From the NCBI GenBank assembly GCA_032622095.1, contig CP136064.1, positions 46,453,573-46,517,572 on the forward strand: a DNA stretch of 64,000 nt. The letters are read 5' to 3'. The notes beneath the pieces are model-generated. The model was not told where the DNA came from. It saw only the letters and a list, made by a program, of their open reading frames with translations, and ran no database searches. The translations under genes were made by a program, and so were the position numbers. This document shows positions 40,471 through 53,059 of the stretch, in pieces (position 1 is the stretch's first letter; each line of letters opens with the position of its first letter). This DNA is from Siphonodentalium dalli (Eukaryota > Mollusca > Scaphopoda > Gadilida > Siphonodentaliidae).

Positions 40471-42302
40471 ATATAACAAATTCCGAATAAGGAATAAGGA
40501 ATGGGAGCCACCTTTGTTTGAAACAAATAAACTGTTCAGTCTTATGACCAACGTCGATACAGGTTGCATATAAATGCATTAATATTTAGAATAGCATTAT
40601 ATCTCTATATAGGAAATCCTGTATAGTGCTATCGTGAACGAATACGGGTATAACGAGCGCGAATTTAGGACCATCGTATGCTTTACCTGTATCAAGTCAA
40701 ACGGAAGAACTCGGTACAGACACCAACAATTAGTGTCAGTGGCCTCGTTTTGTGGCGGTCGGTAAAGAGATACACGCAGTTATCATTACTCACTGTTGAC
40801 TATTGCTGATCGCCCATGACAGAGCTCGTGCTTGTCCACAACCTGCAAAAATGCCATCTAATTAAACCGCCATCATGTCATGGCATTGCAGATTGATGTG
40901 CAAACTTGCCAGTATATGAACCTACCCTAGTAAGTAATAGTGCATGCACACGACGTTAAGGGTAAATGTGATGGACATCAATGCTGGTTCAGTATATATT
41001 TTCCATGTTTATTGCCTTTGGTGAATATGGGACTAAAATAAATATTTGTTTTCTATAAATACCCGTCTCCTCGCAAGAATAGTTTGAAATAAACATAAAA
41101 AAAATTATCTACCTCCCTCATAACTTTGAAAAAAATATTCCATGAGAAACGAACTATTTTCCTTATCTAGCCTTATAATTATGTACATGTGTCCCTGAAT
41201 GTCATGTCCTGGCCACATATTTTACACATATTGGCTGATATTGAGGCACTCTTGTTTCTTGGGGGAAAGTCGGTGGTCATGCACAGAAGCCATGGTCTAG
41301 AATCGAGACACGTATTCATAGATATTGAGTAATATTTTTTGACGCTTTTGACACAATTTATGAATAATTTATAAAATTATACAGAAGTCGTGGAATTTCT
41401 AAAATGTTTGGCAGAACACACGATAGAGTTCGTTTTAAATTTCGAAAATACACCGCGAAGTGAATATACAGTATCAGAGACCACATGAACTCTACACCGA
41501 CGTGTGTTCAGGAATATATATGTACCTAATTTAACAATGGAAACATACATTTACTACATTAAACTAATTTAAAATTTGAATTATATTATTAGCCATGTTC
41601 CGCCACACGTACATGTAACTTGCAACGTGTGTTTCAAAGGGGAATAATTCAATATATTACTGAATGAGCGATCAACCTATGCAGGCATGCACTATGCGCG
41701 GAAAAATACTATTTTGAATGAAGCCAGTTAAGCATGTCGGTGGCGGTCTCTTTACGGACAGATTGTCTCTGCCATCGGATTATTGTTAACACGTTCTACT
41801 TCAAGTCGGCCCTTTATATCAAAACGTGTAGGTTTGTCGCTGTAAAATCACACTAGTTTTCCCGCCAAGTGTATATCCATAGCAACACCATGGTAACACA
41901 CGTCACAAGTTACAAGTCCGTGAGGCTCAACCTGGCTAATATTGTAAGAAAGTGGAATCTCAATGATTATTGGACATTATTCGTGTTTAGGTTATGATTC
42001 TGACCAACAATGTCGATACGTATACACTGAACCTTTTTTCTTTTTAGCTAGAGAGACTAAATCCATAAGTAATTAGATTACTAATCATATTTCCGACATA
42101 CTTACAATAACTAATATAACCCTCACTAAGTAAATACATTTATTAGTTAAATTGAATTATGGGAACCTGGAAGTTTGGCCTGGTTCAAGGGGGTTGGAAA
42201 CTCCAATTTTGTAACGTCCCTGAACACATATCCATGTAATTCTGACCGATTCTAACAACCCAACTATAATGGAACTACAAAGTCAGTTGTTGAAACAAAC
42301 GA
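40471..42302. other. Intergenic, no supported gene
   Basis: I see no long open frame, splice-bounded exon or inverted-repeat element in this 1.8 kb. It is the emptiest stretch of the window. Confidence 0.4.
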
Positions 42303-42750
42303 TACCCGCCATATCAAATCCAGTCGTAAGTCGGGATTTTTTTCACTCTGTGCCAATGCATTCTCTTATATATGCGAGTCGACCATAGGTCGCCTCGCAT
42401 ATATAAGAGAATGCATTGGCCTAACAATTTTGTATCATTTTTTAAAAATAAATGTTTTTACAATTTTTAGGACATAAAACATCCATTACCCCGCAGGGAG
42501 CCCCACACATATATAGAAGCATATAGAAGAGTGTCGTCTGCTCATGTATGTCTGGGGCTCTGTATGGGTGAAATTATAAAATTGTTAAAGAATACAAGAA
42601 AAAATTATTAAAATTGTAAAAAATTGTTAGGCCAATGCATTCTCTTATATATGCGAGGCGACCTATGGTCGACTCGCATATATAAGAGAATGTATTGGCA
42701 CAGGGTAAAAAAAATCCCGACTTACGACTGGATTTGATATGGCGGGTCAC
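42303..42750. mobile_element. Inverted-repeat MITE, GTGACCCGCC family
   Basis: Begins ACCCGCCATATCAAATCCAG (first bases decayed to ATACCC) and ends GGCGGGTCAC. The hairpins (42352-42420 and 42632-42699) and the internal GGGAGCCCC/GGGGCTC palindrome are present as at 1882. Confidence 0.85.
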
Positions 42751-43329
42751 AAATGATAATATTGATGGGTTATAACCCGAGCGAGTGGGCGATTATGAGC
42801 GTTTCTCTGAGATGACTATAGTATACGCTCTTGGGTTACAAGTGTAAAAAAAGTGTCAAACAAATCTTTTTACCGCAATTGTTGATGTACTTGTACTCGT
42901 TGTGAGTTGTATAAAAATTAAAATGCTATGTTAAATGGTTTAATGAGATTTTTGAAAGAATTGAATTGACAACTTTTGATATGGGATACTGGCAACCTTC
43001 TACAACCACGTCAATAAAAGTGTTAAAACCGAGCTAACATTCATTTTAATGATAAACGTTGTTCTCAAACTTTTCAAAAAGATATCTTGGCTGGAAATAT
43101 AGCTGGAATTCATTTAGAAATCATGAATAAAATACTGAGAGTGTAGTTGACGAAAAATAGCTTTGCAGCGTTTTTGTGTGCCACTTTTTATGTACTCCCA
43201 ATCGTCAATAAATTGCACATTCATTGTTCGTGATTAAAATGAGACCAGCGTCGTTGAATACAAACAGACACTCAGAGGAGTGATTTATAAATTATGGCGT
43301 CGCCATCAAAACAATCTAAATAGTGCACC

Positions 43330-43560
43330 CAGATGATAGTTATGGGTGCAGCAGCAGGAACAGGATTTGCGTGCCCGTCCGAAGGGCGGCACGAGGACGG
43401 TGGTGGGCTCATCCGAAGATCTCCCTTACGCCCTGTCTTGAATATTCTTTGGTCTTTTATCTTCGATAGTCAGGCCGCGGATCGGGTGGAGAAGTCTTGA
43501 GGTGTTATGGGTGCAGACCAGGCTGTTTGATTTATATATGCGGGGTGTAAGTGTGCGCCA
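43330..43560. other. GC-rich patch of unknown origin
   Basis: Stands out from AT-rich surroundings (GTGCCCGTCCGAAGGGCGGC, CTCCCTTACGCCCTGTC). Possibly decayed LINE sequence, since a reverse-transcriptase fragment lies just downstream on the minus strand; no clear translation supports that. Confidence 0.3.
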
Positions 43561-43704
43561 CGTGTCACTGGATGCGGAACGTGGCTATACTGTAATTCTG
43601 GATAATTTTGCCCCATTTTTGTACTTCGCAGTTACCGATTTAAAATTGAAAGCAACATCAATTGTAATTTGATTTTTTCCTTACAGCTAATCATTATCAT
43701 CTAA

Positions 43705-43922
43705 ACATTTGGTAACTCTGGAATTGATTGTTTTGTTAAATACTTTATCAGCGGATTCAAACTGCCCAATGCTCTGTAGTTATCGGGGTAACGACGATCA
43801 CATTTTTTATATATATGCTTCAGTATGGACTCGCTCCAAGATGTAGGAAAATATGAAGAATTAAGAAGAAAATTGAGCAGCTTTGTTAAATCGTAATACC
43901 ATAATCGGTCCATCAGCACATA
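43705..43922 (-). pseudogene. LINE reverse-transcriptase fragment
   Basis: The minus-strand translation contains L-T-K-L-L-N-F-L-L-N-S-S-Y-F-P-T-S-W-S-E-S, then I-Y-K-K-C-D, then P-D-N-Y-R-A-L-G-S-L-N-P-L-I-K. This is RT block 1-2 of LINEs (F..S..fP..W....i.PI.KKgd...p.nYRpIsl). Only ~70 codons remain. Confidence 0.65.
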
Positions 43923-44936
43923 TACTCCACTAATCAGTGACTGAGTCGGTCGTATTATGCATTGGACATTTATGCCATCTTTTTCACCCTAATGTTGATA
44001 TAATATGCACATACATTGAGTGTTACACCCGCTATTTTCAAATAAAATGTTTGTTGTCAAATCATAATGGACTGAACTTTTTGCACTGATGTTCGGAATT
44101 TATCTTTGACTATAACAATATCTTTGATTTTGGGTGATATTTGTTATTTTGTATATATTAGTACATTTGAACAGACGCCTGTCTCCTAGCAACAGCTATG
44201 CCACATACCCTAAGCGTGAATGTGGAATCATCAAATTGAATTTATATAAAGCCTGCATATTTCATTATATCGACCTATCTAATCCTCCTTCTAAATTAGG
44301 TAGACATGATCATGGGGGGGGGGGGTCAAAGGGGCCATGTCTATTCAATACAACGTTCGCTTGTTTGTGTTTCTCTGTCAGATCACTTTCCCATTTTTTC
44401 TTCCAGAATTTACTATCGGGGCACAATCGAAAGAACGGGAAACAACGGAATGGATAAAGGCTAATGTGGCCCTAAATAGTCTTGTGTCCCGAATAAATAT
44501 TGTGGTAGTTAATCTTCTGATTTGATTCGTCCTTGACAATGAAGTGGGTGTTGGGAGGTATACGCCCATTACACAGCTTATACGGACCAATTATGTTCAA
44601 TAGTTGGAAATTTGGGTTGAATTTGTTCCGATAGTTTGTTAGGTTGCAAATTACCACCCCTCCAACTGTTGGACAGGTTGAGGAACTAGTTGGGAATATT
44701 CAACCAGGAATTAGGGATAGTTTCAAATGGAATTCGTCCGAATTTCGGCCTAGTTCAAGGAGATGCAGTGCCAATGTGGACACTACAACGGAAAATATCT
44801 AGCCATGCTTGCATGTCCATGAACATCATCGGTCCGAACCAATGTTTGATAAGTTCTAATCTGTCGATTGTAATGTCACCCACTCCCGTTGAATCATTAA
44901 TACCAGTTAACAAAGTGGACGAAAACCGAATCAGTT

Positions 44937-45172
44937 AACAGAGGGGGGTGAATACTGCATGCAGTTAACAGATGGGTGAATACTGAATGCATTTAACAGA
45001 TGGGTGAATACTGAATGCGTTAAAGTTAACAGAGGGGGTGAATACTCAATGCAGTTAACAGAGGGGGTGAATACTGAATGCAGTTAACAGAGGGGTGAAT
45101 ACTGAATACCAGTTGACAGAGGGGGTGAATACTGAATGCAATTAACATAGGGGTGAATACTGAATATTAGTT
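44937..45172. repeat. Minisatellite, ~24-30-bp unit
   Basis: Eight or so irregular copies of AACAGAGGGGGTGAATACTGAATGCAGTT with unit-length variation (missing G's, TTAACAGATGGG variants). Degenerate and not coding. Confidence 0.9.
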
Positions 45173-45382
45173 AAGAAAATATGTGATGAAGGAAAAAGAT
45201 ACCATCTAGTTTCATCATTTTTCTCAATAGTAATCTGCCAAACGGTACCACATTAAGCCTTTCAGTGCCAAGTCCGATTTTTGTATCAACCCATATTTCC
45301 TTGATCATTTTTCAAATTTATTGATTATAATAAAGTGATACATTGACGGAAAGAGCTCTTAGAGGACTTGGCACTGAAAGGG

Positions 45383-45886
45383 TTAAAGGCACGTGCGGCC
45401 TTAATTGTCGAAAATATTCATATTTGTTCCAAACACCGTAAACAGAAAAACATTAAAACGCATATAGTTTCGTTCATATATACCATGACCATCACGTAAA
45501 CAGCATGTTATCATAAATACCTACTATATTTTACCTAAGCATAAGAGCCTGATTGGGTTACAGAGGACAGCACAATGCTACTGGCTAATCACACACAAAT
45601 GGTATAAACGCTCTTTATTAGTTCCATATCAGGAATTCACCAACAAAGAACGCTCTTTATGTTTACCATCATAATATAAACAAACACCAGAAAAGTAACT
45701 TTTTATGCTTTTGTTTACATAACAATGGTTAAACATATGAGAATAACATACTGTTTATGCGATATTTCTTATTTATATACGGACAAAGTCTGTCTACATT
45801 TTGATGTTCTTTCGGTTTGTGGCGGTTTTTGACGGGTGGAAATATTTTCACAGGATACCCACCGCCAAGGCCAGCCGTACCTTTAA
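45383..45886. mobile_element. K1-family TTAA MITE, uninterrupted, inverted
   Basis: TTAA-AGGCACGTGCGGCC left and GGCCAGCCGTACCT-TTAA right. Reverse complementary to the outer parts of 4821-6028 and shows what that copy looked like before its ~715-bp insertion. Flanked on both sides by a GGCACTGAAAG/GCACTGAAAGG-type pair. Confidence 0.8.
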
Positions 45887-47077
45887 GAGAAACAGTCATG
45901 TCAACTGCATGTTACTCTATTGTCCGACACAGTGGTGACCGGATGAGGCATGGCTGATCTGTGAAAGCCTGGCACGGAAAACTAGCGCCCGATTAACAGA
46001 TGGACCCGAAAAAATTATATAAAGGGCTAAAGATCCATTCTAGTCATCAAATACCACACGTACCAAAGTGGGGGTGTGGTGGTGGGATGGTGACACTAAA
46101 TAGGCGGAACATAATCTTCACGCTACGACTTGTTCTTCAAGAGTGGAAATAACATCAATGGAGTAAATATAAAGCAGTAATGTAGTAAGTTTCATGTCTT
46201 ATGTCGGCTGACGAAACATATGAGAACTATTCACACCGACCTGATCCACATCGACATTGAAGTGGGACGTTCATGTTATACAATCTATTAAAACTCATCG
46301 GATAATGGGATACATGGGGCTGAGCTAATTTAAATCAATATAACAGCTTCAAGTCGAAATACAATTTCAGTAATTGCTATCTTATATCTCGCTCCGGGGA
46401 CAACAGCCAGTCTGTACCCTAACAACTCGAAGGGCAAGCTGTTCCACCAGGGACGGCAATATTTGCACCCAATAAGTGTACTATTTCACCTGCCATACTA
46501 GTGCTAACTTGCCTCCCCATTGAAGGGTTAGCTTCCGAACAACAATCTAATACTCCTACGGGTGCTGGGTGGTAAAGTGCCTCCTCGAAGTGTCAAATGA
46601 CCGCTCTCCTGGATGTACATATTACCATTTTAAAGCGGCAATAAATTGCCTAATTTAGCACATTCGTAGGCTGATGAAATAGCGCACTTCTGAGAAGGGT
46701 TTACCCCATCCACTGGGTGTTAAACATCTACATACAGGAGTGTTAATACCTTACCACCCGGATAGGCAACCAAACATATTAGATATGAAAAACTTATTGG
46801 AGTCAATCTTGACACACTTGATGTGCAAATTGACACCCGGGAGTGGCAGTTGGTCGGTCAAAAGCTCTTCAGAACTTGTGTTTGTATAATGTTATTACCT
46901 CCGACTTAAATGACATTTATCTGATCTTATATGTGGCAGAGTAGCACTCATGGAGCGCAAAGATATTACCTCCCTGGAGTGGCAACCTAGCACTTCAGAG
47001 AGGTACTTTTAGCTCTTGTTATATAGACACATGAACATAGAATACTTACACACGAAACTTATATTCTTCTGACAAGC
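45887..47077. other. Intergenic with faint CACCCGGGAGTGGCA-type repeats
   Basis: Blocks such as TCCACCAGGGACGGCAAT, CACCCGGGAGTGGCAGTTGG and CTCCCTGGAGTGGCAACCTAG recur at roughly 200-400-base spacing, suggesting a very old tandem or dispersed repeat. No coding signal. Confidence 0.35.
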
Positions 47078-47330
47078 TTAAAGGGGTACTGTACGCCATT
47101 TTCAATAAATTCCCAGTGATAACAACGATCTAATATCGATAGTATATAGAAAACTAAGTAATTTGAGTCGAAGATGTATTCTGTAAAAGTTCAGGTTTAT
47201 AGGTTATCTTAAAATCAAAATTAATGATTTGTTATCAATTTAATTTATGGCTGAAGTCATAAATTAAATTACGAATTTCCGTATATAAGACGTAATCAAA
47301 ATAATTCACGGATAGTGGATTGGGCAAAGC
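47078..47330. mobile_element. Partial TTAA-AGGGGTACTGTACGCC MITE
   Basis: The left end TTAA-AGGGGTACTGTACGCC resembles the right end of the K4 element (GGTACAGTACCCCT-TTAA). It has a central palindrome ATGGCTGAAGTCATAAATT like K4's centre. The far end was not found. Confidence 0.45.
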
Positions 47331-48072
47331 GTGGCATACACGATCGTGTAAAAAATTATGTTGATCCTGGGCGTAAACTCAAGCCACTCACTGACTAGTG
47401 ACTATAAAATGACTTAATGAGTACATGGGACTAGTATGCATATAATATAACTAACTCAAGTATCGGAAACTAGTCACACATAATGTACCTTTATTTATCA
47501 ACTAAATCACTCACCAACTGACACAAATAGGCATTGCCATATCACTCGCATATATCATTAGAGTAATTTTCCTTAACAAAATCACAAATGTTTATATATG
47601 CGTTTATCGAACGGTGGTCGATAGTACTCGATTTGCCGTCTTTTTGTGATTTACAAGAAATCGCGTTCGCTGTTAGATTACAGTGGTCTATAGTACTCGA
47701 TACCTTCTGTGTGGCTCAAATAAGCCTGCTATTACAAAAATTGTATTCTATAGTATAGGCCCCTGAAGCGTCAGATATACAGTATCAGTATGAGTACCGA
47801 AAGTAAACACTTTTCTTTTCAAACATTAATTCTGCAATCAAGTCTTTCTCGCTTGCTATTACGTGTGAGTGTATTCGTCTCGAGTGACGTTGAAATTATA
47901 AATTTCTGACTCCTTTCAGTGGACAATGACCCATACATATCTAATGAAAGCTTCAATATTTGAGGTCTTTGCAAATAATTATTGATAATACCTCTTGCGC
48001 TTTCGTCCGCGAAATAGAAAAACAACCATCTGGAGTTTAACACTCATATTAATGTTGCATGGCCACAAACTG

Positions 48073-48283
48073 CTTTGATGTGTTCATTTTTTATGTTATC
48101 TGATCCAGAACTCTTGCCATTTTTTAGCATATGGATTGCATTTAAGATATCATTTTCAGAAATGGGTTTATCTAAATCGTCATTTTCTTGATTCAGCATG
48201 TTATCTGTTAATATGAAATCGTCACTTGATTCAAGATTATTATTTTTCAAGAAAGTATACATATTTTCAATATCTACTTTTGT
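48073..48283 (-). pseudogene. Second copy of the LINE RT start
   Basis: Repeats the first ~200 bases of the adjacent RT fragment (D-L-D-K-P-I-S-E-N-D-I-L, G-K-S-S-G-S-D-N-I), differing at a few bases, then diverges into unrelated sequence at about 48072. Not a functional unit. Confidence 0.75.
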
Positions 48284-48302
48284 TTGAACTTTTGTTTGAA
48301 CT

Positions 48303-48823
48303 CAAACAAAAGTAGATATTGAAATATGTGGTTAGATGTAGAGAAACCCTTTCGAAACCCTGCTTGATTCTTGTCTATACGGTCTTTGGATTCTGCATAT
48401 CTACTCATTCTACTATTCAGAATTTTAGTAAAAACGTTTCCAAGACAACTCATAATGGTTATGGGTCGATAATTTTCAGGTTTGGTCACCTTTATTCTTG
48501 TAGATGGGAACTACTATTCCTATGAGCCATTCGTCTGGTATGTTTCCTGTATAAAAAATGAGGTTAAACCATTTCACATATAAAGGGAGCATTATATTTA
48601 TAGTTGCTTTGATGTGTTCAATATTTATGTTATCTGATCCAGAACTCTTGCCATTTTTTAGCATATGGATTGCATTTAAGATGTCATTTTCAGAAATGGG
48701 TTTATCTAAGTCGTCATTTTCTTGATTCCGCATGTTATCTGTTAATATGAAATCGTCACTTGATTCAAGATTATTATTTTTCAAGAAAGTATACATATTT
48801 TCAATATCTACTTTTGTTTGAAG
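48303..48823 (-). pseudogene. LINE reverse transcriptase N-terminal half (inverted)
   Basis: Minus strand: L-K-N-G-K-S-S-G-S-D-N-I-N-I-E-H, then I-P-D-E-W-L-I-G-I-V-V-P-I-Y-K-N-K-G-D, then P-E-N-Y-R-P-I-T-I-M-S-C-L-G, then K-N-Q-A-G-F-R-K-G-F-S-T. These are RT blocks 0-3 in order. A frameshift near 48480 splits the frame and the YADD block is absent. Confidence 0.8.
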
Positions 48824-48849
48824 CCAAAAACTCGTCTTTCCCTAAATGG

Positions 48850-49720
48850 TAACCTCATATAAGCTGTAAATGAATATACATATCTGGGAATACCTTTAAC
48901 GAAGGCGACCAATTTTAGTAAAGCTCGAAAACACAAAGCAACTGGTGCCATGTATAGATTGATTTATAAATCACGGGAAATGAATATCCCAATTGCACAA
49001 AAGATTGACCTATTTGGGAAGGTAGTTAAACCGATTATATTGTATGGCTGTGAAATATGGGGCTATCAAAATATTCAGGATTTCGAGAAACTCCAATTGA
49101 GATTTTTGAAATACGTTTTAAATTTAAAACCGACTACACCAGATGTTATGGTATATGGTGAAACTGGAATGCATCCACATATACTAGACATAGATGTTCG
49201 TATGATCGCATACTGGGTGAGTGTTATCAATTCCGGAAGTGCAAAAATTAATGCTATTCTTTATAGGTTATTACTACAGCTGTATACGACGAACCAGTAT
49301 ATGCACCCATGGCTGAAACATGTTGAAAATATTTTAGATAACACTTATTTATAATATATATGGACTATACAAGGCACTTTGCAAATTAGGTCGAAGAATC
49401 TGTTTAAAAAGCACTGACTGAGCAATATGTAATTGATTAGCGACAAAATATAAATACTATGAAGAAATGTTCACTCGATCGGCATATTAAGCACAAGTTC
49501 AATATTGAAACTTATTTAAATCATGTATCCAGAAAAATGCAATATCTATTGTTCGCTTTCGGTGTCGAAACCACCGCCTCCCGATTAAAACAGGTTCATG
49601 GGGAAAAACAACAGACCCTGGATCCTGATATTACTGTACTGCATGCAATGTAGCGGCAACTGGGGATGAATATCATTATTTATACCACGATCGCCTATCT
49701 TACTATATAAATAAAGCCAT
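48850..49720 (+). pseudogene. LINE ORF2 C-terminal half
   Basis: Starts N-E-Y-T-Y-L-G-I-P-L-T and runs through K-P-I-I-L-Y-G-C-E-I-W-G, then M-V-Y-G-E-T-G-M-H-P to a stop at 49352. After frameshifts it resumes with R-F-R-C-R-N-H-R-L-P-I-K-T-G-S-W and C-x2-C-x6-G-D-E-x-H to about 49720. Same family as the fragment at 23869. Confidence 0.75.
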
Positions 49721-49866
49721 CTGTTTAAATTTTACATTTAATCAACACCTGTTGATTAAACGTGCTTACTGTTGATTAAACTTCGCAGAGTGGATTAAAC
49801 TTTCTCAATACAATTTGAACGGAAAAGTGTTTATCCATCGCATTGTAAAGATCGTGGCATAAACAA

Positions 49867-50006
49867 AATATACGCATATTGTTTCTGAATAACAAATTTA
49901 ATCCACTCGTGGGATTGGCGATTTACAACACTCGCTGAAGCTCGTGCTTAAATCGCCAATCCCACTCGTGGATTAAATTTGTTATTCAGAAACAATATGC
50001 GTATAT
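49867..50006. repeat. Near-perfect ~60-bp-arm palindrome
   Basis: ATATACGCATATTGTTTCTG at the left and CAGAAACAATATGCGTATAT at the right. The arms continue with AATAACAAATTTAATCCAC, GTGGGATTGGCGATTTA and end near ACACTCGCTGAAGCTCGTGC. Little divergence between arms suggests recent origin or gene conversion between them. Confidence 0.9.
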
Positions 50007-50147
50007 TCTATATATGTTTAATTGTGGGAGAACGGAATCACTGAGGCGACGTTTCTTACCTTTATCCCTAAGGGCGCGTACACATGAAGCTGCAAGAAAA
50101 TATCTGCAAGAAAATATCAGGTACAATTGTACGCTGATATTTTCTTG

Positions 50148-51386
50148 CTACAAAGATTACGCCCGTGAGAAAGCGACGGGTTATATGGCGTTGATTGAGC
50201 TCAATGTGACTAGCGTTAGTCGTGTTTGTTGAAGTGAATTACTGCGGACAAACAACCTATAGTCCATATCGAATATTCGTCCATAATTCCATTTGCATCC
50301 CCTTGCACCTCAGTGCTCTTAGGCCTAATATTAGACCATGGTTCGGCACGGTGTGCCGAAAATTTTGTAATCTTAACAAGAAAATAGCAAAATCCTACCA
50401 TCTAGACTATCCTCAAGCATTCCTAGAGTTGGATATTCAAACCTGACACCGCACTTAGGTTGGAAAATTTACAACTGATGACAATTCCAATGATAATGTT
50501 GACCAAATGTATGACAATATTGTTTTCTTAAATTAACTAGCAGTTTTTTACTTTTGACTGACCACGGGGGAGGGACCAGGACACAAGCTTTCCAAGTGTT
50601 GGAAGTTTCCAACCTGTCACTCCCCTGAGGTTGGAAAGTTTCCAACTGATAACCATTTCAGACCATATTTTTTTTACCAAAAATAGGAAAATATGCAAAT
50701 ATTGGTCCAAAAAACAATTAATCCCCCCCCCCAAGATTGTTTTTGAAAATCAAACTACAAGAAAATTTCAACCTATTGTTGGTGTGAAATTTCCAACTAA
50801 TGTTTTGGCAGGTATGAAATTTCCAACTGTTGAACAATTTGACCAAAGTTGGGGGTGAGAAACCCCCACCCCCCCCGGCCCACCCTGTCACAACCAATAT
50901 AACATGGAAATACGTAGTATGTTGAAACAGACGGTACTATTGATGGATCATAACTAGAGTGCTTGAATTGTTACAATCATATCCCCGCCAGATTAGTTAA
51001 CGGATTGTCAGAGTGCTAATTTTGGAAAATTATTTCATTGTTTATTTACATTGATTTGACTCTATCAGATGTGTGGTTCGTTTCTATAGTATTCGCGTTA
51101 GGTTCGTTTCTTTGTTAGATTAGGCTTTCTCTAAATTACAACATTTCTTTGTATTAATCAGCTGGCTATTCTTATGCAACTTGTTAATTCTTGACCAAGC
51201 AAGTGCCCAAGCATGTGCTCATTAATTACCATTCATCGCACGTATTCTAAGTTTTACTTTTAATAATAACTTATTTGTCAAACTGCTAATGCCATTGTAG
51301 TGATCGGATATTTTATATGCAAATCTGTTAATCTAATCTCGCGTCGTTAATTCACACCTGTTATTGCTTTGTACATGTATATAAGA
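50148..51386. other. Non-coding with paired GGTTGGAAA repeats
   Basis: AAGTTTCCAACTGATAAC / GGAAAATTTACAACTGATGA-type blocks recur at about 50460, 50605, 50635 and 50770-50830 with C-rich runs (50725, 50868). No gene recognised. Confidence 0.35.
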
Positions 51387-51388
51387 AT

Positions 51389-51970
51389 TATGGCGTGCGA
51401 GGGAAACCATTGAAATGGATAGAAAATTATCTAAGAAACCGCCAGCAGCGCGTATTAGTAAACGACAGCTTTTCTGATTATGAGATCATCCCAGCGGGAG
51501 TCCCTCAAGGCTAAATTTTAGGACCTTTTCTATTTTTAGTTTACATAAATGACCTACCTGACAACATCAGTTCCGTGACCAGAATGTACGCCGACGATAC
51601 CTGTCTTACAAATAGCCACCACGATCTGAATGAGTTGGCACGGATTATGAATATGGACCTTGAAACCATAGCAACATGGTCAAAAAATTGGCTGGTCAGC
51701 TTTAATCCCTCAAAAACAATGGGCATGTCACATTCATTGATTGGCACCGGTGATATCCCTAATTTAACTTTTAATAGTGACACAATATCATTTGTTGAGA
51801 CACACAAACACCTTGGTCTTGAGCTCCAATCAAATATGTCGTGGAACAATCATATAAATGCAACTATAAAGAGAGTAGCATCCCGCTTATCACAACTTAG
51901 AAAATTTAAATTCCAACTCGACAGGAAGACATTAGAAAATATATATAAAACATATATACTGCCTCTATAA
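51389..51970 (+). pseudogene. LINE reverse transcriptase, catalytic part
   Basis: Reads W-I-E-N-Y-L-R-N-R-Q-Q-R-V, then P-A-G-V-P-Q-G with a TAA at 51512-51514 replacing the next codon, then I-L-G-P-F-L-F-L-V-Y-I-N-D-L-P, then M-Y-A-D-D-T, the RT active-site box with both aspartates present, then H-L-G-L-E-L. One nonsense codon separates it from an open frame. The frame breaks after K-T-Y-I-L-P-L at 51968. Confidence 0.85.
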
Positions 51971-52275
51971 GATAGGATAAGATAAGTTTAATAGGCAAAA
52001 CATCCTTATAAGGACAGTATGCAAACATATTAATATATAGTTGTACATTGAACAATACAATAAATGATATAATAATAGATGGTAATATATAACCATTTAA
52101 GTACAGCTGAATGTGCATAGGGTCGTCTCGTCTTCATTTATTCATTGCTTATGAGGCGAAGCTCATCGCGTGCGGAAAATAATTTTCGGATTATATGACA
52201 TATTGAAGTGCATGAATTTGAAATATTGTTGGATAGGATTTTGACAAGCTGTTCAGTTTGTGTCATGTTTTCAAA
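51968..52275. other. ~310-bp insertion in the LINE reading frame
   Basis: The protein family runs directly from ...Y-I-L-P-L to ...S-D-V-V-W, but here ~310 bases beginning AAGATAGGATAAGATAAG separate them. No terminal repeat or A-tail is evident. The in-frame start at 52208 lies inside this insert and is not the protein's real start. Confidence 0.6.
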
Positions 52276-53059
52276 GTCTGGGAACTCGGATGTAGTCTGG
52301 GCATGCGCGCCAAAATATCAATTGGATAAACTTGACCGATTACACATTGATGCAGCCAGAATTGTCAGCGGCCTCACGCGTTCAGTATCAGATACAGACA
52401 TTATGACAGAAGTCGGCTGGCCCTCGCTAAGAAAAAGGCGCGAACTTCATAAATTACAAACTATGTATAACATTGTAAATCAGAGGGCCCCTACTTACCT
52501 CACTAAAATAATACCACCCAGGATAGCCGATATATCCGAGTATGAATTCAGAAACCCCGAAAAATTTTACACATACTTCAGCAATACCGAGCACTACAAA
52601 AAGTCATTTTTTCCCTCAACAATAAAAGCGTGGAACGACATGCCATCCGCAATAACAGAAGCTCCGACGATTTTCGATTTTAAAGATTATCTTAGAATAA
52701 TTGATCCCACCGCTAGACCTCCAATATATTTCTATACAGGTCGTAGGAAATATAATGTATTGCACGCCAGACTAAGAAACTATTGTAGTGATCTTCAGTC
52801 TGACAAATTTCAGAATTATATTGCAGGAAGCCCACGTTGTACGTGCGGCAACCAGTGTGAAGATGTCTATCACTACTTCTTTATGTGTCCCCACTACCAG
52901 TCAGAACGAACTGAGATGTTTCATATGCTACACAGAGAAGGAATTAAATTAACGCACATGAACAATCTACTTGCTGGCCTCCCGAATGCTCATAACAAAC
53001 AAAATGTGAAATTGTTCAAAATAGTCCAGCATTTTATCGCGGAGACTAAACGTTTCTAG
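52272..53059 (+). pseudogene. LINE ORF2 C-terminal domain, open frame
   Basis: About 260 codons without a stop, from N-S-D-V-V-W-A-C-A to the natural end K-R-F-stop. The first part matches the post-RT region of CR1/jockey-like LINEs; the last ~90 residues contain C-x-C-x3-C...Y-H-Y-F-F-M-C-P-H-Y, a zinc-binding-like tail with H and C spacing typical of these proteins. Intact length suggests recent insertion. Confidence 0.8.

Larger units (their letters stand above)
48060..49720. mobile_element. LINE with inverted, duplicated 5' part
   Basis: The + strand part (about 48824-49720) encodes the ORF2 C-terminal half. The N-terminal RT half lies on the minus strand (48823-48303), followed by a second minus-strand copy of its first ~200 bases (48283-48073). 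A perfect ~23-bp inverted repeat joins the two minus-strand copies at 48282-48324. 5' inversion of this kind is what twin priming produces in LINEs. Confidence 0.7.

Noticed and set aside
43330-43560. GC-rich patch as a tRNA or rRNA fragment
   Set aside because: No cloverleaf, A/B box pair or rRNA core sequence could be seen.
52208-53059. 283-codon frame as a host gene
   Set aside because: Residues from about 52272 match the LINE ORF2 tail and follow the YADD RT fragment; the first codons come from an insertion.
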